From: Salinimicrobium soli
Lineage (GTDB): Bacteria; Bacteroidota; Bacteroidia; Flavobacteriales; Flavobacteriaceae
Reading direction: 5' to 3'
Assembly (NCBI RefSeq): GCF_048323655.1
Contig: NZ_JBLUWW010000006.1
Location: forward strand, 186,001-250,000
DNA: 64,000 nucleotides
Shown piece after piece: positions 49,588 through 58,592 of the stretch (positions within the stretch are counted from its first letter, which is position 1; each line of letters begins with the position of its first letter). Both the position numbers and the translations under genes were made by a program. The notes below the pieces were generated by a model that ran no database searches, was not told where the DNA came from, and saw only the letters and a program-made list of their open reading frames with translations.

Positions 49588-50807
49588 GCAGGATTTTATT
49601 TAGAATGTGGAAATTTCCAAGAGTTTCGGAAACTTTTATGATTTCTCAATTCAAATCGGCTAAAAAAGCAGGATTCAAAATTGACTTGGCCTTAAAGGGA
49701 AGTTTAAGAGATGAAAGCTCAAACATAGAACTTCTTGAGGAGATTGATAGTGAATCCAGAATCTATAGCGAGGATTCCTTAATACCTTATTCAAGGATTA
49801 AGAAGTTATTTAGAGCAACTCTGATCATATTAACTAATATTTTCTCCGCAAAAATTTTTTTTAAACTTTTCAGGAATTATGGAGTAAAAGCTTTCGATTA
49901 CCTTATTCAATTTTCTTTTTTTAAAAAGTTTAATAAGCATCAGATAATTCATATTCAGTATGGAACCAATGCAAAACCTCTAGATATTCTTAAAAAATAT
50001 GGATTAATTAAGAATAAGATTATAATTTCCTTCCATGGGCATGACGCCTTCTTTCCGATCAATAATAAGATATTTGATAGGGATTATTACAAAGATATTT
50101 TTGAATTTGCTGACCTGATCATAGCTAATACACCTTATTTGAAAACGCAGTTACTCAAAATCGGATGCCCAGAAGAAAGAATAAAATTGCTACCTGTAGG
50201 AGTTGACACAAAATTTTTTAATCCGACTCCAATAGAAAGAGATAGTGAAACTTTTAGTATGATCACAATTGGAAGATTAAGTAAAGTTAAGGGACATGTG
50301 TATGCAATAGAGGCTGTGCAACGTTTGAGAAAAAAAGGATATAATGTGAAATTAACAATTATTGGAGAAGGACCTCTAAGAATAGAACTTCAATCCCGAA
50401 TTCGAGATAGTGAACTTCAGGATATAATTCATTTGGTAGGAAGAAAAAATCAGCAGGAAATAAAATCATTTCTTATGACGTCTGATATTTATATCTCGAC
50501 TTCAATGCCAGTCAGAGCAGGGAGGAGAGAAACCCAAGGACTAGCCAATTTAGAAGCGCAGGCTTGTGGATTGCCAATAGTTGCTTTTAATTCTGGGGGT
50601 GTTAAATACACACTTTTAGAGTTAGTAACCGGTTTTCTCGTGGACGAGGGAGATGTTGATGCTTTAACTGAAAAGATTGAAAGGTTAATGTTAAATCAGG
50701 ACCTCAGAAAGAAGATGGGTCTTTCGGCTGTTAATTTTGTACAGAATCATTTTAATCAGGATTCACTGGATAAGGAATGGGAGAATATCTATAAATCATT
50801 GTTGTAG
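49584..50807 (+). CDS. Family 4 glycosyltransferase
   Basis: A 407-residue GT-B enzyme. The N-terminal half starts ILFRMWKFPRVSETFMISQF, the pattern of exopolysaccharide GT4s (WcaL/colanic acid type), and continues IIHIQYGTNAKPLDILKKYG and IISFHGHDAFFP. The donor half has MITIGRLSKVKGHVYAIEAV, LVGRKNQQEIKSFLMTSDIY, then ETQGLANLEAQACGLPIVAF with the E-x7-E pair. The WcaL likeness agrees with the nearby fucose genes. It follows its GT2 neighbour by a 4-nt overlap. Confidence 0.92.
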   Translation: MSRILFRMWKFPRVSETFMISQFKSAKKAGFKIDLALKGSLRDESSNIELLEEIDSESRIYSEDSLIPYSRIKKLFRATLIILTNIFSAKIFFKLFRNYGVKAFDYLIQFSFFKKFNKHQIIHIQYGTNAKPLDILKKYGLIKNKIIISFHGHDAFFPINNKIFDRDYYKDIFEFADLIIANTPYLKTQLLKIGCPEERIKLLPVGVDTKFFNPTPIERDSETFSMITIGRLSKVKGHVYAIEAVQRLRKKGYNVKLTIIGEGPLRIELQSRIRDSELQDIIHLVGRKNQQEIKSFLMTSDIYISTSMPVRAGRRETQGLANLEAQACGLPIVAFNSGGVKYTLLELVTGFLVDEGDVDALTEKIERLMLNQDLRKKMGLSAVNFVQNHFNQDSLDKEWENIYKSLL

Positions 50808-50877
50808 ATAGAATCAGACATATTAATGAAATAGCATGCGATAATATATTCGGTTAATAAAAGAAAAACTATAACTC

Positions 50878-52326
50878 TTGCTTTTCAATTCTCTCGATTT
50901 TGCTTTTTTTCTTCCAATTGTTTTATTGGTCTATTGGTCGTTCAGGAAGAATCTGAAGGTTCAGAACTGGGTGCTCCTTATAGCTAGCTATGTTTTCTAT
51001 GCATGGTGGGATTGGAGGTTTCTAGGGCTGATTTTTATTAGTACGTTGGTCGATTATTTTATAGGTCTTTTTCTCGATAAAGAGACCAATCCAATTAGAA
51101 GGAAAATTTTGCTATTGAGTAGTCTGGTTGTCAATTTGGGTATTCTTGGGTTCTTTAAATATTTTAATTTTTTTATTCATAATTTCCAACAAGCTTTCAG
51201 TCTGCTGGGCCAAGATTTTCCCTACTACACTCTCAATATTATACTTCCAGTAGGTATAAGTTTTTATACTTTTCAAACCTTAAGTTATACCATTGATATT
51301 TATCGGAATCGATTAAAGCCAAGCAAAAATTTCACGAATTTTGCGGTCTATGTGAGTTTCTTTCCCCAATTGGTAGCCGGCCCAATCGAAAGGGCTGTAA
51401 ATCTTCTTCCACAGTTTAAGAAAAGCAGAAGCATTGGCGAAAAAGATATCTCAGAAGGTCTGAGGCAAATTTTGTGGGGGCTTTTTAAGAAAATGGTCAT
51501 TGCAGATAATTGCGCTGAGTATGTAAACTTGGCGTTTGCCAACCCGGAAGCGCATAGTGGAAGCACTTTAATTCTCGGCCTTATTCTGTTTGCTTTTCAA
51601 ATTTATGGAGACTTTTCAGGTTACTCAGATATAGCAATCGGTACAGCCAGGTTATTTGGGTTTAAGTTGATGCAGAATTTCGCATTTCCATACTTTTCAA
51701 GAGATATTGCGGAATTCTGGAGAAGGTGGCATATATCTCTAACTACGTGGTTTAGAGATTATGTTTATATACCTTTGGGAGGAAGTCGTGGAACGAAAGT
51801 AAATCAAATAAGGAACATTTTTTTAATATTTCTGCTGAGTGGATTTTGGCACGGAGCTAATTGGACCTTTCTAATTTGGGGAGGATTAAATGCTATCTTC
51901 TTTATTCCTCTCTTAATCAAAAAAAGAAACAGAAAACATTTAAATGGAATAGCCATTGGAAGAATTTTCCCCAGCTTTTCTGAATTAGGACACATATCTT
52001 TAACCTTTCTGCTTATTTGTTTTACCTGGATTTTTTTTAGAGCGAAAAATGTTCAGGAGGCTGTTAATTTTATTGATGTTATTTTACAAAAAGGGATTGC
52101 CGAAATGCCCCATCTTGATACTATAATGAGTACCAAAATGCTTACTTTACTTTTGATCCTGATGTTGAGTGTAGAATGGTTTAATAGGGAAAATTCCTTT
52201 GCCCTTGAAGATTTGGAGAAGAAGGTACCACGATTCTTAAGATGGAGTTTCTATTCCGTTATTTTATTCACTGTTGGGATGTATATGTATACTGAAGAAA
52301 CTCCGTTTATTTACTTTCAATTTTAG
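50878..52326 (+). CDS. MBOAT-family O-acyltransferase (AlgI-like)
   Basis: A 482-residue polytopic membrane protein. The N-terminus (LFNSLDFAFFLPIVLLVYWS) is the typical AlgI/DltB-family opening and supports the TTG start at 50878. PQLVAGPIERAVNLLPQF, FWRRWHISLTTWFRDYVYIP (about 278-298) and GFWHGANWTFLIWGGLNA with the catalytic histidine H325 are all present. It would pass an acyl group across the membrane for transfer to the exopolysaccharide. The next gene, abutting without a gap, encodes the likely SGNH partner. Confidence 0.94.
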   Translation: MLFNSLDFAFFLPIVLLVYWSFRKNLKVQNWVLLIASYVFYAWWDWRFLGLIFISTLVDYFIGLFLDKETNPIRRKILLLSSLVVNLGILGFFKYFNFFIHNFQQAFSLLGQDFPYYTLNIILPVGISFYTFQTLSYTIDIYRNRLKPSKNFTNFAVYVSFFPQLVAGPIERAVNLLPQFKKSRSIGEKDISEGLRQILWGLFKKMVIADNCAEYVNLAFANPEAHSGSTLILGLILFAFQIYGDFSGYSDIAIGTARLFGFKLMQNFAFPYFSRDIAEFWRRWHISLTTWFRDYVYIPLGGSRGTKVNQIRNIFLIFLLSGFWHGANWTFLIWGGLNAIFFIPLLIKKRNRKHLNGIAIGRIFPSFSELGHISLTFLLICFTWIFFRAKNVQEAVNFIDVILQKGIAEMPHLDTIMSTKMLTLLLILMLSVEWFNRENSFALEDLEKKVPRFLRWSFYSVILFTVGMYMYTEETPFIYFQF

Positions 52327-53271
52327 ATGAAAAAGGGTATTATTAGACTGGTTCTGTTTTCTGCATTTGCAGGCGTTATCTATATATTCCTTTTGTTTAT
52401 AATTGGGAATTATGCTCCAAGAGATTTTAAAAGAAATCTTATATACCTAAAAGGAGGCTACGGACATACTTATTCCCGTCTTCGCGATGCATCCTTTCAA
52501 GAAGATATTGATATACTTATTCTTGGTTCTTCTTTAGCTTATAGAGGCATAGATACAAGAATTTTTGAGGCAAAAGGATATAAGGCCTTTAATTTAGGAA
52601 CTAGCGCTCAAACTCCTCTGCAAACTAAATTATTGCTTGAATATTATTTGGAAGAACTAACTCCTCAGCAGGTTATTTATGTGGTTAGTCCTAATGATTT
52701 TACTGGTAATGGATTAGAATCCTCATTAGATATTGTTGCCAACCTGCCAGAAATCCATTTATCTGTTTTTAAGCTACTACAAGATATTCCAAATATAAAA
52801 TTGTTCAATACGATATTATTTTCATGGTTAAATAATAAAATAGACCGTTCTGATTATGCCGAACCCGCTATAAAAGGCATGGACATATATGTTGGGGATG
52901 GTGGATTTGTGCAAAGAGGCCTGAGCTATTATAGTGACCAGAAGCAAATTAGATCCCGATCCTTACCATCTAAAGAGAGACAAATGAACGTACTGGAGGG
53001 AATAATTAAAAAATTCAGGAATGAAGGAATTGATTTAATCTTAGTCAGACCTCCTATCACCAGGAATTCTTACGAATCTATTACCAGCAATACTGAGTTC
53101 AATAAAAGAATCTCTCAATTAGGAAGCTTTAAGGATTACAATCTAAACCTTGAACTGGTAGATAGCCTCCATTTTTATGATTCCCAGCATCTCAACCAAA
53201 TCGGTGTGCGAAAATTTACTAATGCCATTTTAAATGACTTGGAAATTCAAAACCTTCAGATCAATTATTAA
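52327..53271 (+). CDS. Membrane-anchored SGNH-like protein, acyltransferase partner
   Basis: A 314-residue protein with one N-terminal membrane helix (about residues 7-27) and an exported domain. ILILGSSLAYRGIDTRIFEA carries the serine block (GSS, 67-69), YVVSPNDFTGNG contains an Asn in the third block position, and DSQHLNQIGVRKF gives the D285-x-x-H288 block. This set matches SGNH-fold esterase/acyltransferases such as those partnering AlgI-type MBOATs (AlgJ/AlgX, DltD). It abuts the MBOAT gene, so the pair probably O-acetylates the glycan in the periplasm. Confidence 0.8.
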   Translation: MKKGIIRLVLFSAFAGVIYIFLLFIIGNYAPRDFKRNLIYLKGGYGHTYSRLRDASFQEDIDILILGSSLAYRGIDTRIFEAKGYKAFNLGTSAQTPLQTKLLLEYYLEELTPQQVIYVVSPNDFTGNGLESSLDIVANLPEIHLSVFKLLQDIPNIKLFNTILFSWLNNKIDRSDYAEPAIKGMDIYVGDGGFVQRGLSYYSDQKQIRSRSLPSKERQMNVLEGIIKKFRNEGIDLILVRPPITRNSYESITSNTEFNKRISQLGSFKDYNLNLELVDSLHFYDSQHLNQIGVRKFTNAILNDLEIQNLQINY

Positions 53272-53358
53272 ATAAACTCTACCTTTTTAATTCAATTCTC
53301 AGGTTTGGGCAAATTTTAAACAATACTTCTTAATATTGAATAAAAGAAAAGTTCTATT

Positions 53359-54207
53359 ATGAATAAAGTCTCAGTAATAATTCCTTGTTATAACCATGAT
53401 AAATATGTGCAGGACGCGATTCGTTCCGCCATAAATCAAACCTATGAGAACAAAGAAATTATTGTAATAGATGACGGTTCAAATCAAGCAACTAAAGAAA
53501 CACTGAATGAATATATTGGCAGCATTGATCTATTGATCACACAGGTGAATAAAGGGGTTGTAAGTGCCAGAAATAATGGAATAGCAAAAGCCACGGGAAA
53601 ATATATTTTAACTTTAGATGCAGATGATTATTTCCACCCGGATTTTTTAAAAAAAGCTGTAAAAATTCTTGATGAGAATTCTGGCGTGGGAATGGTTACT
53701 TGTTGGGCATCAATTAAAAACTCATTTGGAAAGGAGACTAGAATTTCAAAACCAACAGGTGCTGATCCTTTTTCAGGATTGTTTCGGAACAATGCAAGTG
53801 CGAGTCTATTGTTCAGAAAAAAATGTTGGGCGGAGGTAAATGGTTATGATAGAAACATGGATAAAGGATTTGAGGATTGGGAATTCACTATTGCGGTGGG
53901 GAAAAAAGGCTGGAGTATTTTTGTTATACCTGAAATACTTTTCAATTACAGGAATATTCCCAACTCTAGAAATAAAAAGGCTCGTCTCAATTATCCCGAT
54001 CTAAGACGCTATGTTTATAAAAAACATAAAGATCTTTTAACTCAAAACATTGAAGGCACTATTGATAATTTTTTAGACGAAATAGGTACACAGAATTTTC
54101 AAATTGAAAAATTAAGGAACTCGAGGAATTATCGTATTTGGAAAACCTTTAAGCAAATGGAAAACAAATTGAAAAATATTTTTGAAAATAGAAATGTCAG
54201 AAATTAA
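53359..54207 (+). CDS. Family 2 glycosyltransferase
   Basis: A 282-residue GT2 enzyme: VSVIIPCYNHDKYVQDAIRS, EIIVIDDGSNQATKETLNEY, NKGVVSARNNGIAKATGKYI and LTLDADDYFHPDFLKKAV. NNASASLLFRKKCWAEVNGY and KGFEDWEFTIAVGKKGW form the acceptor region. The 87-nt gap before it has no recognised feature. Its 3' end overlaps the next GT2 gene by 14 nt. Confidence 0.93.
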   Translation: MNKVSVIIPCYNHDKYVQDAIRSAINQTYENKEIIVIDDGSNQATKETLNEYIGSIDLLITQVNKGVVSARNNGIAKATGKYILTLDADDYFHPDFLKKAVKILDENSGVGMVTCWASIKNSFGKETRISKPTGADPFSGLFRNNASASLLFRKKCWAEVNGYDRNMDKGFEDWEFTIAVGKKGWSIFVIPEILFNYRNIPNSRNKKARLNYPDLRRYVYKKHKDLLTQNIEGTIDNFLDEIGTQNFQIEKLRNSRNYRIWKTFKQMENKLKNIFENRNVRN

Positions 54208-55156
54208 AGTATCCGTTATCATTCCAACCTATAATCGGGTGATGTTTTTAGGGGAAACTCTAAATTCTGTAATAACTCAGAGTTTTTCAGATTGGGAGTG
54301 TATAGTAGTAGATGATGGTTCAAATGATCATACAGCTGAACTAATGGAATTCTATACAAATATTGATGATCGGATACTGTATTATCAAAGACCTGAAGAC
54401 AGGCCAAAAGGAGCCAATGCCTGTCGCAATTTTGGACTTGAAAACAGTAAGGGTAAATATATACAATGGCTGGATAGTGATGATATTATTTCACCTGATA
54501 AACTTGAAAAACAATACCAGCAATTAGAAACTAATAATGCAACAATTTCTTTTTCAAGATGGGGAAGATTATCTATATCTGGAGAGTCAAAAATATTTGA
54601 ACAACTTCCTGTTTATCGCAATTTCAAATCTTCTTACCAGTTCTTTGAAATTCTTGCGGATTCTGTGGGTTACCTTCCAAATCATTCTTATTTGATAAGT
54701 AGAGAAGCGGTTATTCGAGCCGGAGGATGGTTTGAATTTTTAAGTGTTAATCAGGATGGTGAATTTATGGCGAGGGTGATTTCAAATGCGGACAAAATTT
54801 ATTTTTCTCCTGATCCTGTAGCATATTACCGGTTGAAAACAGGAAAAAATACAAGTGAAGCGACAAGTAAAAATGCTGTGGACCTTATAAATAGTTGGAA
54901 ACTTATTGAAGCCTACCTCAATATTCGCTATAAGGAAAAAGATCTTTATTTCATAAATAAAGTAAAGGAACGTCTTTTTTTCAATTTCAAGAATCTTCCT
55001 GAGATCTTACGAGACAATGATAATTTTTTCAAAGAGCAACTTAGAAAGGAACCTTCCAAAATAACAATTATTATTCACAACCTTATTGTGAAATTTAAAG
55101 TAGGACGGTGTCTTTTAAAACCCTTTAAAAAACTGAGGAGAAAAATCTACCACTAA
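54194..55156 (+). CDS. Family 2 glycosyltransferase, member of a paralogous trio
   Basis: About 320 residues from the ATG at 54194 (a TTG 12 nt upstream would add four residues). VSVIIPTYNRVMFLGETLNS, WECIVVDDGSNDHTAELMEF, KGANACRNFGLENSKGKYIQ and WLDSDDIISPDKLEKQY closely follow the genes at 48610 and 55156. NHSYLISREAVIRAGGWFEF and VNQDGEFMARVISNA make the acceptor side. It overlaps genes on both sides (14 nt before, 1 nt after). Confidence 0.92.
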   Translation: MSEIKVSVIIPTYNRVMFLGETLNSVITQSFSDWECIVVDDGSNDHTAELMEFYTNIDDRILYYQRPEDRPKGANACRNFGLENSKGKYIQWLDSDDIISPDKLEKQYQQLETNNATISFSRWGRLSISGESKIFEQLPVYRNFKSSYQFFEILADSVGYLPNHSYLISREAVIRAGGWFEFLSVNQDGEFMARVISNADKIYFSPDPVAYYRLKTGKNTSEATSKNAVDLINSWKLIEAYLNIRYKEKDLYFINKVKERLFFNFKNLPEILRDNDNFFKEQLRKEPSKITIIIHNLIVKFKVGRCLLKPFKKLRRKIYH

Positions 55157-56109
55157 TGGAAAAAGAATTGATCAGTATCATAATGCCTGTTTTTAATAGG
55201 GTAGATTTAATAGGAGAGTCCCTGGATTCAATTCTACAGCAACAATATCAAAATTGGGAATGTATTGTTGTAGATGATCATTCTACAGATGACACTTGGA
55301 GCGTTGTAAAAGAATATGTTCGAAAGGATAACCGATTTAGACTATACAAAAGACCGGAATCGAAAAATAAAGGTGCTAATTCTTGTCGGAATTTTGGTTT
55401 AGATAAGGCAAATGGTGAATATATTCACTGGTTCGATAGCGATGATATTGCGCATCCAGAATGTTTAGCCATTAGTAAAAGAGAATTAGATAATTCTGGG
55501 AAATCCTTTTGTCGTTTCGGAAGGTCAGTCTTTTATGGAGATTTTGATAAGGTTGTCTACCAGAGATCAAATAATTCCTATCATGTGTCCCAAGTTGATT
55601 TGAGCCAATTAGATAGAATTTTGAAAAATCATCTTGAATTCAATACGTGTAACGTTCTATGGATAAAATCAGCATTAGGCGAAGAAAGATTTAGTGAGGA
55701 TATTGTTTATGCTGATGAGTGGGAGTATTATGCGAGATTGATTTTAAAAGGACTGGAGGGTGTTTCCATTAATAAAGTACTTTTCTACGGAAGAAAACAT
55801 GCTGAATCTACCACTTTTGAATTTCATGCTGCAGATAAAAAGAGAAGGAACTCCAAAGTAAAAGCAACAGAAATGGTAATTATAAATTTAGGAGAGAAAC
55901 AGCTTTTAACCGACACTCTCCAGAGTTACTTTATTGAATTGGGATTTTTTTTAAAGTCCAAATCAATAATTAATTTGACACTGGAATATTCGGGTGCATC
56001 ATTTTTTGAAAGAGCTAAATATAAAGCGGGGTTTTTACTCTATCCTATCCTCAGGCCAATTTTAAAATTAAAAGGAAGGCTTAAGAGGAGAGTTTACTCA
56101 GAATATTAG
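55156..56109 (+). CDS. Family 2 glycosyltransferase, member of a paralogous trio
   Basis: A 317-residue GT2 enzyme: ISIIMPVFNRVDLIGESLDS, WECIVVDDHSTDDTWSVVKE (DDHS in place of DDGS), KGANSCRNFGLDKANGEYIH and WFDSDDIAHPECLAIS. The acceptor block has VYADEWEYYARLILKGLEG. It is adjacent to its paralog with a 1-nt overlap, suggesting tandem duplication. Its 3' end overlaps the convergent wecB gene by 29 nt, an unusually long tail-to-tail overlap. Confidence 0.92.
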   Translation: MEKELISIIMPVFNRVDLIGESLDSILQQQYQNWECIVVDDHSTDDTWSVVKEYVRKDNRFRLYKRPESKNKGANSCRNFGLDKANGEYIHWFDSDDIAHPECLAISKRELDNSGKSFCRFGRSVFYGDFDKVVYQRSNNSYHVSQVDLSQLDRILKNHLEFNTCNVLWIKSALGEERFSEDIVYADEWEYYARLILKGLEGVSINKVLFYGRKHAESTTFEFHAADKKRRNSKVKATEMVIINLGEKQLLTDTLQSYFIELGFFLKSKSIINLTLEYSGASFFERAKYKAGFLLYPILRPILKLKGRLKRRVYSEY

Positions 56110-57163
56110 CAATTCTTATACCTGCATTTCCATCCCATAAATCTGGAATGCCTCCTTTCTTCCAATTTTCATTAAATAGCTCATCTAAAGCTTCAGTAAT
56201 TTTTTCACTATCTGTACCAACAATTTTGTTTGTTCCCACAGTTACTGTTTCAGGCCGTTCTGTATTTTCACGTAATGTAAGGCAAGGGATTTGTAAAATA
56301 GAAGCTTCTTCTGTTATTCCCCCAGAGTCTGTTAATATAGCTTTAGACCTTTCTACAAGATAATTAAATTCGAGGTACCCTAAAGAATCTATAAGGTGCA
56401 AATTTTCTCTGATAAAATTCAATTCCTTCAAGGTTTTTGCTGTCCTTGGGTGTACCGGAAATATTACAGGTAGGTTCCCTACATTACTTAATATTGTATT
56501 AAGAATCCTCTCTAAATTTTTTACATCGTCAACGTTATCCGGTCTATGCAAAGTCAGGACAAGAAACTTCTTTTCTTCCAAATTCAGTTGGTTCCATATT
56601 TCAGGCCTTCGAAAGTGGGGTTTGAACTTTAACAAAGTGTCAATCATTGTATTTCCTACAAAGAAAATATCCTGTTCGTTTTTTCCTGATTCAAGTAGAA
56701 GGTGTTTAGCCTCCTTTGTAGTAGTAAAGAAGAAATCAGCAATACTATCTATCAAAACACGGTTTATTTCTTCTGGCATTTTCCAATCGAAGGAACGTAA
56801 TCCTGCTTCAATATGGGCTACTTTTACCTGCATTTTTTTTGCTGTAATAGCGCAGGCCATACTTGAGGTTACATCACCCACCACAAGACATATATCAGGC
56901 TTCTCCAATAGTAAAAGTTGTTCATAAGCCATCATGATACCTCCAGTTTGTGAGGCGGTACTGCCACTTCCAATATCCAAGTTATGTGCCGGTAGAGGGA
57001 TGTTCAGATCTCGAAAAAAATCAGCGCTCAATTTGTCGTCATAATGCTGGCCAGTATGGATCAAGCGATAACTAAAGGAAGAGGGAATTGTTTCCAGTGC
57101 GTGTATAATTGCTGCTATTTTTACAAAATTTGGTCTTGCTCCGGCAATAAGATCAATCTTCAT
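56081..57163 (-). CDS. wecB: Non-hydrolysing UDP-N-acetylglucosamine 2-epimerase
   Basis: A 360-residue GT-B-fold epimerase. MKIDLIAGARPNFVKIAAII, HTGQHYDDKLSADFFRDL, VVGDVTSSMACAITAKKMQV, HIEAGLRSFDWKMPEEINR and LTDSGGITEEASILQIPCLT are the WecB blocks. It interconverts UDP-GlcNAc and UDP-ManNAc. UDP-ManNAc or its uronic acid could be one sugar of the glycan. It is alone on the minus strand among plus-strand genes, which suggests it has its own promoter, although no good consensus was found upstream. It is distinct from the hydrolysing enzyme at 27349-28506. Confidence 0.95.
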   Translation of the reverse strand: MKIDLIAGARPNFVKIAAIIHALETIPSSFSYRLIHTGQHYDDKLSADFFRDLNIPLPAHNLDIGSGSTASQTGGIMMAYEQLLLLEKPDICLVVGDVTSSMACAITAKKMQVKVAHIEAGLRSFDWKMPEEINRVLIDSIADFFFTTTKEAKHLLLESGKNEQDIFFVGNTMIDTLLKFKPHFRRPEIWNQLNLEEKKFLVLTLHRPDNVDDVKNLERILNTILSNVGNLPVIFPVHPRTAKTLKELNFIRENLHLIDSLGYLEFNYLVERSKAILTDSGGITEEASILQIPCLTLRENTERPETVTVGTNKIVGTDSEKITEALDELFNENWKKGGIPDLWDGNAGIRIANILSKLSS

Positions 57164-57333
57164 TGAAATAGAAATTTTAGCTTTAGGTAAATAACATTTT
57201 AGAAGGAATTGAGTTTCAGTAAAAAGATAGTTTAAATGTTTTTAAATTTTCCAAGGGATAAATCAAAAGTAAGATTAAAATCCTGTTGTATATAGTAATA
57301 AGAAGTAATAGTTTTACCAAAATCTCGCTAAGT

Positions 57334-58587
57334 TTGAAAACTACTCCAAAAGAGAAAATCTTAATCATTTCTGAATCCATTGATGTAGAGGATAGTAGTG
57401 GAACTAAAGGAAGGGTTTCTCTGATAAGAAATCTGCATAAAGCCGGATTTAAAATAAAAGTTCTTCACTATACTCGAAAGGAGATCCATCTTGACGGTAT
57501 TCCTTGTGTGGCCATTAGAGAAAAGCGAAGGAGTTTTTATTATTTTCTCAGCAGGATTGAGAGACATCTGCGCTATAAGTTAAATCTAGATTTGCATCGG
57601 CCGTTGGAGAAAATTTTCGGATTTTCCTTTACACTATTTAATGACAGGAATAGTATTGTGCAGGAATTAAAAAAAATAAAGGATTTTGATCCAAGCCTGG
57701 TATTGACCCTTAGTAAAGGAGGTAGTTTTCGTCCTCATCATGCACTTTTAGCTATGCCGGAATGGCACGACCGATGGATAGCGTATATTCATGATCCCTA
57801 CCCTATGCATTTATACCCAAGGCCTTATGCCTGGGTAGAACCAGGCTATATGAATAAGTGGAAATTCGTAAAGGAACTATCTGAAAAGGCAAAATACTCT
57901 GCTTTTCCCAGTCAACTATTATTAGAATGGATGGGAAGTTACTTCGGAGATTTTTTTAGGACTGGAGTTGTAATTCCACATCAATTACAGGAAATCGATT
58001 CCCCGAATGCTTTGCCTGCTTATATGAAATCAAATAAATTTACAATAGTGCATGCTGGTAATTTGTTGCACGCTAGAAATCCAAAAGGTCTGGTTGAAGG
58101 ATTTAAATTATTCATCAAGCGTAACCCGGAAGCAGAGGGGGAGGCTTTGCTATTATTTATAGGAGCTACGAATTATTTTCAAGATTACCTCAACAAGGTT
58201 TCTGAAGAGGAAGCCTCTATTAATTTTGTTCCCGATAATCAACCACTTCAGGAGGTTGACCGGGTTCAGAAAGCAGCAGCAGTTAATATCATATTGGAAG
58301 CAAAATCAGAAATAAGTCCATTCTTACCAGGTAAGTTTCCTTTTTGTATTAGTGCCAATAAACCTATTTTGCTACTGGGACCGTATTACAGTGAAAGCCG
58401 TCGACTTATGGGCGAAGATTATCGTTATTGGGCAGAAATTGATCAGGTTGAGAGAATTACCTCTCTTCTTGAAGAACTATATAAAACGTGGAAGAAAAAT
58501 CCTTCTACTACTCTAGACCGGGAAGACCTCAAGTTTTATTTGTCTGAAAAATATTTAAAGAAAACCATTCAACAACTAGTGGATTAG
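57334..58587 (+). CDS. GT-B (family 4-like) glycosyltransferase
   Basis: About 417 residues if read from TTG 57334; an earlier TTG at 57286 would add 16 residues without family character. EKILIISESIDVEDSSGTKG opens a Rossmann strand, DPSLVLTLSKGGSFRPHHAL and WIAYIHDPYPMHLYP form the acceptor half, and FTIVHAGNLLHARNPKGLVE, FVPDNQPLQEVDRVQKAAAV and SEISPFLPGKFPFCISANKP form the donor half. The E-x7-E motif is weak (SEISPFLPGK region). The donor is unknown. Confidence 0.8.
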   Translation: MKTTPKEKILIISESIDVEDSSGTKGRVSLIRNLHKAGFKIKVLHYTRKEIHLDGIPCVAIREKRRSFYYFLSRIERHLRYKLNLDLHRPLEKIFGFSFTLFNDRNSIVQELKKIKDFDPSLVLTLSKGGSFRPHHALLAMPEWHDRWIAYIHDPYPMHLYPRPYAWVEPGYMNKWKFVKELSEKAKYSAFPSQLLLEWMGSYFGDFFRTGVVIPHQLQEIDSPNALPAYMKSNKFTIVHAGNLLHARNPKGLVEGFKLFIKRNPEAEGEALLLFIGATNYFQDYLNKVSEEEASINFVPDNQPLQEVDRVQKAAAVNIILEAKSEISPFLPGKFPFCISANKPILLLGPYYSESRRLMGEDYRYWAEIDQVERITSLLEELYKTWKKNPSTTLDREDLKFYLSEKYLKKTIQQLVD

Positions 58588-58592
58588 AGAAA

